DNA of 11,807 nucleotides, taken from NCBI GenBank assembly GCA_021816665.1, contig JAKAXI010000029.1, forward strand, positions 1 through 11,807, read 5' to 3'. The stretch is from Bacillota bacterium (lineage in GTDB: Bacteria; Bacillota; Bacilli; Alicyclobacillales; Alicyclobacillaceae). This document shows, piece after piece, positions 1 through 6,214 of the stretch. The position numbers and the translations under genes are program-made. Numbering within the stretch: position 1 is the first letter of the stretch; every line of letters starts with the position of its first letter. The notes beneath the pieces were generated by a model that saw only the letters and a list, made by a program, of their open reading frames with translations, was not told the DNA's origin and searched no databases.

Positions 1-40
1 GATCTGACAGAGGCCGGTCAACCGCGCGCTCTGTCAGGTC
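1..40. repeat. 12-bp inverted repeat at window edge (hairpin)
   Basis: Bases 1-12 pair with bases 29-40: twelve pairs, one of them a T-G wobble, around a 16-base loop. The core CTGACAGAG / CTCTGTCAG is perfect. Inside the loop, CGGT (15-18) can pair with ACCG (21-24), giving a nested hairpin. It could be the terminator of a gene to the left of the window, but no T-run follows on either strand as far as visible. The structure touches the edge, so the stem may continue outside. Confidence 0.6.
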
Positions 41-42
41 AG

Positions 43-174
43 CACCACCATGGCGTACGCAACTGGGGCTGGGGCATCACCATGGCGCACCCACACTCGG
101 GGCGGGGGCATCACTATGGAGTACCCACACTCGGCCGGGGGCATTACCATCGCGTACCCGCATTTGGGCCAGGG
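43..174. repeat. Four tandem ~33-bp degenerate repeats
   Basis: Four units (about 43-74, 75-108, 109-141, 142-174) share a core like CATCACCATGG-GTACCCACACTCGG followed by a G-run. Adjacent units 2 and 3 agree at roughly 80% of positions by eye, and units 1 and 4 are more diverged. Unit lengths are 32, 34, 33 and 33, so the total is exactly four times 33. The frame starting at base 1 stays open through all four units to a TAG at 262-264 and reads as 11-residue blocks rich in His, Gly and Pro. Whether this is the 3' end of a gene from the left or a non-coding minisatellite cannot be decided here. Confidence 0.75.
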
Positions 175-258
175 GCCTCAACTGAACTCAGCGCAGTGCG
201 CGATGTCACGCGACGATTGACTTCCTGCAATCATGGCGCCGAATCAACTCAGGCCGTG

Positions 259-267
259 TGGTAGAAT
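259..267 (+). promoter_or_regulatory. Candidate extended -10 promoter for the aarF-like gene
   Basis: TGG followed by TAGAAT (262-267) matches an extended -10 element with 5 of 6 bases of TATAAT. Transcription would begin near 274, about 40 bases before the start codon. No good -35 hexamer sits 16-18 bases upstream, which extended -10 promoters can tolerate. The TTGACT at 217-222 is too far away to be its -35. Confidence 0.4.
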
Positions 268-316
268 CAGGACATGATCGGTTGACTGTGATAAGCGACT
301 CGCAGGAAGGCAGGTG

Positions 317-2014
317 ATGCCTGTGAACGCCGCACCATCCCTCGGCAAACGCGTTCGGCATTTGCAACGGTACAGACAAATCGCACAAATCCTCATCCGC
401 AACGGCTTTGGCTGGTTCATCGACGGAGTCGGACTCGCCGACTTGCTCACCCTACCCAAGCGCATGTTTTCTGACGTGCAAAAGCGTGACACCCTGACGA
501 CCGTCGAGCGGATTCGAACTGTGGTCGAGCGACTCGGGCCAACGTTTGTCAAACTCGGACAGGTGGCAAGTCTGCGTAGAGACATCTTTCCGCCGGAACT
601 CATCACGGAGCTCTCCAAACTCCAGGACGAAGTTCCGCCGGTGTCGTTTGAACAAGTCAAAGGCGTGGTCGGCGAAGAACTCGGGCATCCGCTTGAAGAT
701 GTCTTCGAGTCGTTTGACCCCGTTCCAATCGGTTCCGCGTCGATTGGTCAAGTGCACCGCGCTGTGCTCAAAGGGGGCGACGTTGTCGCAGTGAAAGTCC
801 AGCGGCCGGATATCCGCGGACAGATTCGCGTCGACCTCGAAGTCCTCGCGGACCTTGCCCAGATGGCAGAACGCCGGTTTGACTGGGCAAGGCATTACCA
901 GATTGGCGATGTTGTCGCAGAATTTACGCGGTCGCTCCACGATGAACTGGACTACACGCAAGAAGGACGCAACGCTGACCGCATTCGAAAAATCTTTACG
1001 GATGATGAACTCGTGAAGATCCCGGAGATTTACTGGGACCTGACCACTTCGAAAGTACTGGTCATGGAATTCGTCGAAGGCGTCAAGCTGACTGACCAAG
1101 TCACCTTAATCGCCCGAGGTTACGACCCGAAACAGCTTGCAGAGAACGCGGCGCGCGCTGTGTTCACGCAACTCTTGCTGTACGGCGTGTTTCACGCAGA
1201 CCCGCACCCTGGGAACCTGGCAGCGCTCCCCAACCACGCTATCCTGTTTATGGACTTCGGCATGGTTGGACGCCTCACCCAAGACATGAAAGACCGCCTG
1301 GCGACACTTGTCGTCGGGCTCATGCGCAGAAACACGGACATGATCCTGCGCGCGCTGCGACACATGGGCGTGGTTCCTGTGGACGTCAACGAAGACTTGC
1401 TGCGCCGGGATGTAGACGCTCTGCGGGAAAAGTACTACGACATACCGCTCAGCCAAGTCAGTCTGGCGGAATCCGTCGCGGACATTTTTCAGGTTGCGTA
1501 TCGGCACCGGATCAAGATCCCGGCCGACCTTGCGCTGGTGGGGAAGACGCTGCTGACCATTGAAGGGGTTGTCGAGGAGCTGGATCCAGGCTTTCGGATC
1601 ATGGACGTCGCCGAACCATTCGGGCGTCAGTTGCTGAAGGAGCAGCTTCACCCGAAGACGGTTGGGCGCCACTTGCTCGGCACCGCAATCGACGTGGGCG
1701 ACTTCTTGATCGACTTTCCACGCCAGGTGCGACTGATGGTGCGTGAGATTGGGCATGGGCGAGTGAAGGTGCAGATGGAAGTCAGCGAAGTAAACAACAT
1801 TATGGGCAAGCTCGACCGGATCAGCAACAGGCTGTCGTTTGCGGTCATGTTGCTTGCCCTCAGTATCTTTGTCGCGGGACTCTTGATTGCCTCGGCCCTC
1901 GCCAAGACCAGTAATCTCTTGTGGCGGTTCCCGATTACGCAAGTTGGTCTGATTATGGGCGGTCTGATGTTGCTCTTGCTCGTGTGGTCAATCATCCGTT
2001 CAGGCAGGATGTAG
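317..2014 (+). CDS. AarF/UbiB (ABC1) family atypical kinase-like membrane protein
   Basis: This 565-residue protein belongs to the UbiB/ADCK family of atypical protein kinase-like ATPases, which in other organisms support quinone or lipid metabolism at the membrane. Visible motifs in order: the KxGQ signature K79-L-G-Q82; the Ala/Ser-rich nucleotide loop SASIGQVH near 140-147 (in place of a P-loop); the VAVK lysine K160; the hinge-like VMEFVEGVKL near 249-258; the catalytic-type loop HADPHPGN at 293-300; and metal-binding DFG at 313-315. Two hydrophobic segments near 508-528 and 539-560 suggest a C-terminal membrane hairpin, as is usual in the family. ATG 317 is preferred over the adjacent GTG 314 because AGGAAGG (304-310) is 6 bases from the ATG but only 3 from the GTG. 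The gene is alone on its strand and convergent with murF, with no quinone genes nearby. Its exact role is unknown; family assignment is very secure. Confidence 0.95.
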   Translation: MPVNAAPSLGKRVRHLQRYRQIAQILIRNGFGWFIDGVGLADLLTLPKRMFSDVQKRDTLTTVERIRTVVERLGPTFVKLGQVASLRRDIFPPELITELSKLQDEVPPVSFEQVKGVVGEELGHPLEDVFESFDPVPIGSASIGQVHRAVLKGGDVVAVKVQRPDIRGQIRVDLEVLADLAQMAERRFDWARHYQIGDVVAEFTRSLHDELDYTQEGRNADRIRKIFTDDELVKIPEIYWDLTTSKVLVMEFVEGVKLTDQVTLIARGYDPKQLAENAARAVFTQLLLYGVFHADPHPGNLAALPNHAILFMDFGMVGRLTQDMKDRLATLVVGLMRRNTDMILRALRHMGVVPVDVNEDLLRRDVDALREKYYDIPLSQVSLAESVADIFQVAYRHRIKIPADLALVGKTLLTIEGVVEELDPGFRIMDVAEPFGRQLLKEQLHPKTVGRHLLGTAIDVGDFLIDFPRQVRLMVREIGHGRVKVQMEVSEVNNIMGKLDRISNRLSFAVMLLALSIFVAGLLIASALAKTSNLLWRFPITQVGLIMGGLMLLLLVWSIIRSGRM

Positions 2015-2063
2015 CTTGGCTTATCGTCGGCCGAGACTCGCACGGGGCAAAGCCGATTTCAAA

Positions 2064-2087
2064 GCGCGCTCCCTTACACGAGCGCGC
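2064..2087 (-). terminator. GC-rich hairpin enclosing the murF stop codon
   Basis: GCGCGCT (2064-2070) pairs perfectly with AGCGCGC (2081-2087) around a 10-base loop that contains the murF TAA (2074-2076). On the murF strand the hairpin is followed by only TTT then GAAATC, so the U-tract is weak. It lies between two convergent genes and is the only strong stem in the gap, which is why a terminator role is suggested. The overlap with the last murF codons is unusual. Confidence 0.45.
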
Positions 2088-3531
2088 GAACGACGTCCTC
2101 AAGCTTCATGCCGCGCGACGCCTTGACGAGAATGACGGCCGGTTCTGGAAGCAAGTCAGGGATGGCTTTCAGGGCGCTCTCTTTGTCTTCGAACCACTCT
2201 ACCTGTGTGTGTCCAGCTTGGCGGGCCGCGTCCGCCGTCCACTTGCTGTATGGGCCAATCGCAATTAGGGAGTCGATCCCTAGTTTTGCCACGTAAGCGC
2301 CCACTTCCCGGTGGCCTGATTCTGTCGTGTCGCCAAGTTCGTACATGTCACCAAGGATCGCGACCGTCGGGCGTCCTTCTGCAAGGTCGCGGAGTGCTGA
2401 CAGGCTTGCCTTGGTGGAAAGTGGGCTCGCATTGTACGTGTCGTCGATCACGCTTGTGCCGTGTCTGCCCTCTTGCAGTTGAAATCTGCCGTTGCTGATC
2501 CGTACGTTTGTCAGCGCGTCTGCCATGGCCTTGAGCGGGATCGCGTGAGCCGCCCCGAGCAACAGCGCACCCAAGGCATTCGCTACATTGTGGCGCCCGT
2601 GCGCTGGCAGTTCCACGTGAACGCTGTCGCCAAGCACGTGGGCTGTAAATGTGACACCGCTTTGTCCACTGACAAGGTCGCTCGCGTACGCGTCAACCTT
2701 TTCGCGAGGCACTGGGCGTGACTCTGCACTGATTCCCTCTTGACGCGCGTCAGCAGCAGTGGCTGACGCGGTTGAGGCAGTGGCAGTTGGTGGATCAACC
2801 TGGTACCAGAGAACCCGAGCACGGGTTTTCCCAGCGATCCGAACGAGCCACGGGTCATCTCGGTTGAGCACTGCAACCCCTGACTTCGGCAACGCCTCAA
2901 GTAGTTCCCCCTTGGCTTCCGCGATTGCCTGTTGACTCCCCAGAAGTTCAATGTGACTCTGGCCGATATTGGTGATAATCCCCGCGGTGGGTTGCGCGAT
3001 CGACGCGAGTTTTGCGATCTGCCCGAGCCCGCGCATGCCCATTTCTAGCACGATCGACTGGTGTTCCTCTGTCCGCCCAAGAAGAGTGAGCGGCATTCCG
3101 AGTTCGTTGTTGTAGTTAGCTGTTGTCGCCAGACAGGGGCCCTTTGCACTAAACACAGCAGCCAGCATGTCTTTGGTTGTGGTCTTGCCGTTACTGCCCG
3201 TCACCCCAATCACGGGGCCGCCAAACCGAGTTCGCTCAAACACGGCCAACCGCTGAACGGCGACAAGGGGGTCTGCGACGCGAATGAGGTCGAAACACGG
3301 GTCCATCCCGTCGATGTGCTTTGTCACCAGCGCAGCCGCTGCACCTCGCTCAAAAGCAGTAGTCACAAAATCGTGGCCATCTGCCTCTGCTCCGACAAAT
3401 GCAACAAATAAGTCGCCCGGCTGGATCGCCCGGCTGTCAATCGCGACTCCAGTCACGGTTCCTTTCAAGTGGCCTTGCAGTTGTGTGCCTTGCACTATGT
3501 CCGTCAACTGACGAACAGACAGCGGCAACAT
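2074..3531 (-). CDS. murF: UDP-N-acetylmuramoyl-tripeptide--D-alanyl-D-alanine ligase
   Basis: MurF is the cytoplasmic ATP-dependent ligase that adds D-Ala-D-Ala to the UDP-MurNAc-tripeptide, the last step of soluble peptidoglycan precursor synthesis. The 485-residue product has the three-domain Mur ligase layout: an N-terminal substrate domain with DSRAIQPGDLFVAF (32-45); the ATP P-loop TGSNGKTTTKD (111-121); TTANYNNELG (136-145); the VLEMGMRGLGQI stretch (161-172); HGRHNVANAL (311-320); DDTYNASP (363-370); and LGDMYELG (393-400). It is longer than typical MurF (about 450-460 residues), partly because of an Ala/Thr/Ser-rich stretch near 247-277. The ATG at 3531 is supported by GGGAG nine bases upstream and an in-frame TGA six bases before it. 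It is divergent from ddl, whose product is its substrate. Confidence 0.97.
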   Translation of the reverse strand: MLPLSVRQLTDIVQGTQLQGHLKGTVTGVAIDSRAIQPGDLFVAFVGAEADGHDFVTTAFERGAAAALVTKHIDGMDPCFDLIRVADPLVAVQRLAVFERTRFGGPVIGVTGSNGKTTTKDMLAAVFSAKGPCLATTANYNNELGMPLTLLGRTEEHQSIVLEMGMRGLGQIAKLASIAQPTAGIITNIGQSHIELLGSQQAIAEAKGELLEALPKSGVAVLNRDDPWLVRIAGKTRARVLWYQVDPPTATASTASATAADARQEGISAESRPVPREKVDAYASDLVSGQSGVTFTAHVLGDSVHVELPAHGRHNVANALGALLLGAAHAIPLKAMADALTNVRISNGRFQLQEGRHGTSVIDDTYNASPLSTKASLSALRDLAEGRPTVAILGDMYELGDTTESGHREVGAYVAKLGIDSLIAIGPYSKWTADAARQAGHTQVEWFEDKESALKAIPDLLPEPAVILVKASRGMKLEDVVRALV

Positions 3532-3730
3532 CCGTCAACACTCCCATCGGGTCAACCCACATCGAAAATTCTATACGTTACCATCTTACGCATTCGTAGG
3601 CGTTTGCGCACCTTACAGTGAGCGGTGGGTTCGTCACTGCCGCCCAGGGTCTGTGCATAGCATACTCTTGGCTGCATCTTGTCGGCAATCAGGTATACTC
3701 GACGTATGTATAAAGAAGGGTGTGGCAGGT
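3532..3730. promoter_or_regulatory. Divergent murF/ddl control region
   Basis: This 199-bp gap must hold the promoters of both genes. On the + strand TATACT (3694-3699) is a 5/6 match to a -10 element and would start transcription just ahead of the ddl ribosome site at 3714-3720. The nearest -35-like TTGGCT (3668-3673) is 20 bases away, longer than ideal. On the - strand TAGAAT (3573-3568) could be the murF -10, with no convincing -35. A 6-bp inverted repeat, CAGTGA (3616-3621) and TCACTG (3634-3639), lies between the two and could be an operator or nothing. No recognised riboswitch or T-box was seen. Confidence 0.4.
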
Positions 3731-3733
3731 TTG
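3714..3733 (+). promoter_or_regulatory. Ribosome site deciding a TTG start for ddl
   Basis: AGAAGGG (3714-3720) is followed after 10 bases by TTG (3731-3733). The in-frame GTG at 3722 is only one base from this site, and the in-frame ATG at 3653 lies upstream of the candidate promoter and adds 26 residues with no Ddl homology. Starting at TTG gives an N-terminus beginning just before the RVGVIFGGKSGEHEVS motif, as expected for Ddl. Confidence 0.7.
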
Positions 3734-4855
3734 ACACAACGTATCCGGGTCGGTGTCATTTTTGGCGGCAAGTCCGGTGAACATGAAGTTTCCATTCAAT
3801 CCGGCCAGTCGGTTTTGAACGCGCTCGATCAGGAGTCCTACGAAGTAGTGCCAATTGGGATCACGCGCGCAGGGCAGTGGATTGTGGGACAGCAGGCGTT
3901 TTCCGCACTGAACCAGGCTGCCCAGATTGAGCTCGGCGGAGAGTCTCCGTACAGCCAACAACCAGAGCAAAACCAGGCAACCGCTTCAGCAACGGCGGTC
4001 GTGCCGATTGGCGAACTCGTTCCGCCTGACCTCGTCGGTGCCTTCGACGTGGTGATTCCCGTGCTGCATGGACCAAACGGGGAAGACGGCACGATCCAAG
4101 GCATGCTTGAACTGTTTGACATTCCGTACGTCGGCGCCGGCGTATTAGCCTCCGCTGTCGGTATGGACAAAGTATTTATGAAAAAGTTGTTCGCGGCGGC
4201 CGGTTTGCCGCAGGTCGCGTACACGTTCTGCACACGGAAAATGTGGGAAACGGAACCCGCTCGGGTGATGCAAGAGGTTGAAGAGAACATCGGTTACCCC
4301 TGCTTCGTTAAGCCGGCCAACATGGGGTCGAGCGTCGGGATCAGCAAGGTTAAGACAGCCAAAGAACTGCCAGTCGCAATCGACTTGGCTGCTCGCTACG
4401 ACCGCAAAATCATCATCGAACAAGGGCTCGACGTCCGCGAAGTCGAAGTCGCCGTGCTTGGCAACGATGATCCGGAGGCATCTGTGCCGGGGGAAGTGAT
4501 TCCCGACCGCGAGTTTTACGACTACGAGGCCAAGTACGTCACGGGTGAGTCACAGCTCATCATCCCGGCACCGCTTCCCGCGGAGGTCACAGAAGAGATT
4601 CGGCGCGTGGCGGTTGAGGCGTTCCGCGCGGTAGACGGCAGTGGCCTAGCGCGCATGGACTTCTTCGTGGAGCGGGGCACAAACCGGGTACTCGTCAACG
4701 AGATCAACACGATGCCTGGATTCACACGGTATAGCATGTACCCGAAGTTGTGGGAAGCGACCGGGTTGTCGTACACACAGTTGCTTGACCGCCTCATCGG
4801 CCTCGCCCTCGAGCGGAGCACGGAAAAACGGAGGTCGACGCAGAACCTGTCGTAA
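3731..4855 (+). CDS. ddl: D-alanine--D-alanine ligase
   Basis: Ddl is a cytoplasmic ATP-grasp ligase joining two D-alanines for the peptidoglycan stem peptide. From the TTG start the protein is 374 residues, near the length of Bacillus-type Ddl. Motifs: GGKSGEHEVS (12-21), with E17 at the position of E. coli DdlB E15; signature HGPNGEDGTIQG (113-124); ATP-binding FVKPANMGSSVGISK (192-206); the omega-loop FYDYEAKY (262-269); and the metal site LVNEINTMPGFT (321-332). Y269 corresponds to DdlB Y216, the residue associated with D-Ala-D-Ala rather than D-Ala-D-Lac synthesis, so an intrinsic VanA-type specificity is not expected. A Gln/Ala-rich segment around 60-90 is a variable insertion also present in other Gram-positive Ddls. 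It is divergent from murF, which uses its product, so shared control is likely but not shown. Confidence 0.97.
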   Translation: MTQRIRVGVIFGGKSGEHEVSIQSGQSVLNALDQESYEVVPIGITRAGQWIVGQQAFSALNQAAQIELGGESPYSQQPEQNQATASATAVVPIGELVPPDLVGAFDVVIPVLHGPNGEDGTIQGMLELFDIPYVGAGVLASAVGMDKVFMKKLFAAAGLPQVAYTFCTRKMWETEPARVMQEVEENIGYPCFVKPANMGSSVGISKVKTAKELPVAIDLAARYDRKIIIEQGLDVREVEVAVLGNDDPEASVPGEVIPDREFYDYEAKYVTGESQLIIPAPLPAEVTEEIRRVAVEAFRAVDGSGLARMDFFVERGTNRVLVNEINTMPGFTRYSMYPKLWEATGLSYTQLLDRLIGLALERSTEKRRSTQNLS

Positions 4856-4885
4856 ATTCGCGGCTTGCACGAATATGTTTGACGT

Positions 4886-4928
4886 AAGTGGGCCAGCAGG
4901 CGGAGGTTCCCGTCAGATTGGCCCACTT
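4886..4928. terminator. Bidirectional terminator-like hairpin between ddl and the aminotransferase gene
   Basis: AAGTGGGCCA (4886-4895) and TGGCCCACTT (4919-4928) form a perfect 10-bp stem around a 23-base loop, in which CGG (4901-4903) and CCG (4910-4912) can form a small inner stem. On the + strand it runs into TTTCC. On the - strand it runs into TTACG. The A/T pairs at the base of the stem and its place between two convergent stop codons (4855 and 4935) suggest it ends both transcripts, although neither side has a long T-run. Confidence 0.65.
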
Positions 4929-4934
4929 TCCTGC

Positions 4935-6110
4935 TTAGTGACGCTGCAAGTAAGCGGCGATGCGTTGTCCCGCCTCTGCGAGTAAACCTTCCGATTGGAC
5001 GAGCGCGATCCGCACGTAGCCTTCTCCTTCTCGACCAAATGCATCGCCTGGGGTCACGACGACGCCTGAAGATTCGAGCAGGTCGAGCGAAAACGCTCGA
5101 GAGGACTCAAAGCCACTGGGAATCGGCGCCCAGATAAACATTGTGGCGTGAACGTTTGGCACCTGCTGCCAGTCAGCGTTTCGCAAACCCGTGACAAGCG
5201 TGTCGCGCCTGCGTTCGTAGATGCGCACTTGTTCGTCGAGGTGGACAGGGTCAGCCGTCAGCGCGGCGATCGCCGCCTCCTGAATTGGGCGAAACACGCC
5301 GTAGTCGATATGCGACTTCAACTGCTGCAGCAGACTGAGTGCCTGTCGGTTGCCAACTGCGTAGCCGATGCGGCAGCCAGCCATGTTGAACGTCTTCGAG
5401 AGCGAGTTGAACTCAATGGCCACATCTGCTGCGCCTGGATAGGCGAGGATGCTCGTCGCCCGCAAGCCGTCAAAGACGAGTTCTGAGTAGGCGAAGTCGT
5501 GGACAATCAGGATGTTGTGTCGCTTCGCAAACGCGATCGCCTGTTCAAAAAACGACGGTGGCGCAATTGTGGCGATTGGGTTGCCGGGGAAGTTGAGGAC
5601 CATAAACTTGGCCCGCCTGGCCACGTCGACTGGAATGGCGTCGAACTGTGGCAGAAATCCGTGTTCCGAGCGCAGTGGCATGGGGACAAGCTGGCCACCC
5701 GCGATTTGCACGCTCGCGGCGTAAATGGGGTACCCTGGGTCAGGGACGAGCACAATGTCGCCTGGGTTGATGAGAGCGAGCGCCAAGTGCGCCAGACCAT
5801 CCTGAGACCCCATGAGCTGCACAACTTCGCGGCTTGGGTCGATGGACACATCGTAGCGGCGCTGGTAGAAAGAAGCCACAGCCTCGGCAAAGCCGGGGAT
5901 AGCTGACAAGGTGTACTCGTACTTCGCGCCATCTAGAACCGCTTCGGCCAGGACCTGGCGGATAAACGGAGCGGGAGGCAGGTCAGGGCTGCCGACACTC
6001 AGGTCAATCAGGGACAGTCCGCGCTCGGCCACCGCGCGCTTCTTAGCGGCGAGCTCGGCGAAGATCCCGGTAGGCAGACTCGCGATTCGATCGCTTGGCT
6101 CAAAGGACAT
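4935..6110 (-). CDS. Class I/II PLP-dependent aminotransferase (DapL/AlaT-like)
   Basis: This 391-residue fold-type I aminotransferase transfers amino groups through pyridoxal phosphate in the cytoplasm. Motifs: LPTGIFAEL (12-20); DLSVGSPDLP (36-45); phosphate-side GSQDG (101-105); PDPGYPIY (123-130); NFPGNP (173-178), with the PLP-ring Asn near 177; HDFAYSEL (204-211), with D205 and Y208; the Schiff-base lysine K239 in SLSKTFNMAG; phosphate-contact R247; and the substrate-carboxylate arginine R367 in YVRIAL. The overall pattern resembles proteins annotated as LL-diaminopimelate, alanine or aspartate aminotransferases; the substrate cannot be fixed from motifs. The usual Trp in NMxGWRIG is Cys246 here. 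The ATG at 6110 follows a strong GGAGGAG (6124-6118) with 7-base spacing. It is convergent with ddl and divergent from the amidase gene. Confidence 0.93.
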   Translation of the reverse strand: MSFEPSDRIASLPTGIFAELAAKKRAVAERGLSLIDLSVGSPDLPPAPFIRQVLAEAVLDGAKYEYTLSAIPGFAEAVASFYQRRYDVSIDPSREVVQLMGSQDGLAHLALALINPGDIVLVPDPGYPIYAASVQIAGGQLVPMPLRSEHGFLPQFDAIPVDVARRAKFMVLNFPGNPIATIAPPSFFEQAIAFAKRHNILIVHDFAYSELVFDGLRATSILAYPGAADVAIEFNSLSKTFNMAGCRIGYAVGNRQALSLLQQLKSHIDYGVFRPIQEAAIAALTADPVHLDEQVRIYERRRDTLVTGLRNADWQQVPNVHATMFIWAPIPSGFESSRAFSLDLLESSGVVVTPGDAFGREGEGYVRIALVQSEGLLAEAGQRIAAYLQRH

Positions 6111-6143
6111 CAGGCTTCTCCTCCGTGCTTCGGATAGGGCGGG

Positions 6144-6152
6144 ATCATACCA
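6144..6152 (-). promoter_or_regulatory. Extended -10 promoter for the aminotransferase gene
   Basis: On the - strand TGG followed by TATGAT (TATGAT at 6149-6144, TG at 6152-6151) is an extended -10 element with 5 of 6 bases of TATAAT. Transcription would begin near 6137, about 13 bases before the GGAGGAG ribosome site. A partial -35 such as TTGTAC (6174-6169) is 19 bases away. Confidence 0.5.
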
Positions 6153-6169
6153 CTAGGCTAAAACCAGTG

Positions 6170-6175
6170 TACAAT
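6170..6175 (+). promoter_or_regulatory. Candidate -10 element for the amidase gene
   Basis: TACAAT on the + strand (5 of 6 bases of TATAAT, with TG directly before it) lies 20 bases upstream of AAAGGAG. No clear -35 is present. It lies only 18-20 bases from the - strand promoter at 6144-6152, so the two polymerase footprints would overlap and the divergent genes may compete. Confidence 0.4.
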
Positions 6176-6194
6176 AGTATTGAACAGCATTCTG

Positions 6195-6214
6195 AAAGGA
6201 GCGGCAACTGCGTG
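6195..6214 (+). promoter_or_regulatory. Ribosome site deciding a GTG start for the amidase
   Basis: AAAGGAG (6195-6201) is followed after 10 bases by GTG (6212-6214). The frame also contains an ATG at 6095, but that start lies inside the divergent aminotransferase gene and upstream of both promoters, and would add 39 residues unrelated to amidases. Confidence 0.8.

Noticed and set aside
43..174. CRISPR array
   Set aside because: The repeats are directly abutting with no unique spacers and are degenerate, so this is a tandem repeat.
217..222. TTGACT as a -35 element for the AarF-like gene
   Set aside because: It is 39 bases from the only good -10 (262-267), and the sequence 16-18 bases downstream of it is not -10-like.
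452..1942. Long - strand open frames (215 and 278 codons) opposite the AarF-like gene
   Set aside because: They are antisense shadows of a gene with all family motifs, have no ribosome sites, and encode His/Arg/Val-rich sequence resembling nothing known to me.
3653..3730. Upstream ATG that would extend Ddl by 26 residues
   Set aside because: It lies before the candidate promoter, has no ribosome site and adds sequence unlike Ddl; TTG 3731 fits better.
6095..6211. Upstream ATG that would extend the amidase by 39 residues into the divergent gene
   Set aside because: It overlaps the aminotransferase start and both promoters, while AAAGGAG points to GTG 6212.
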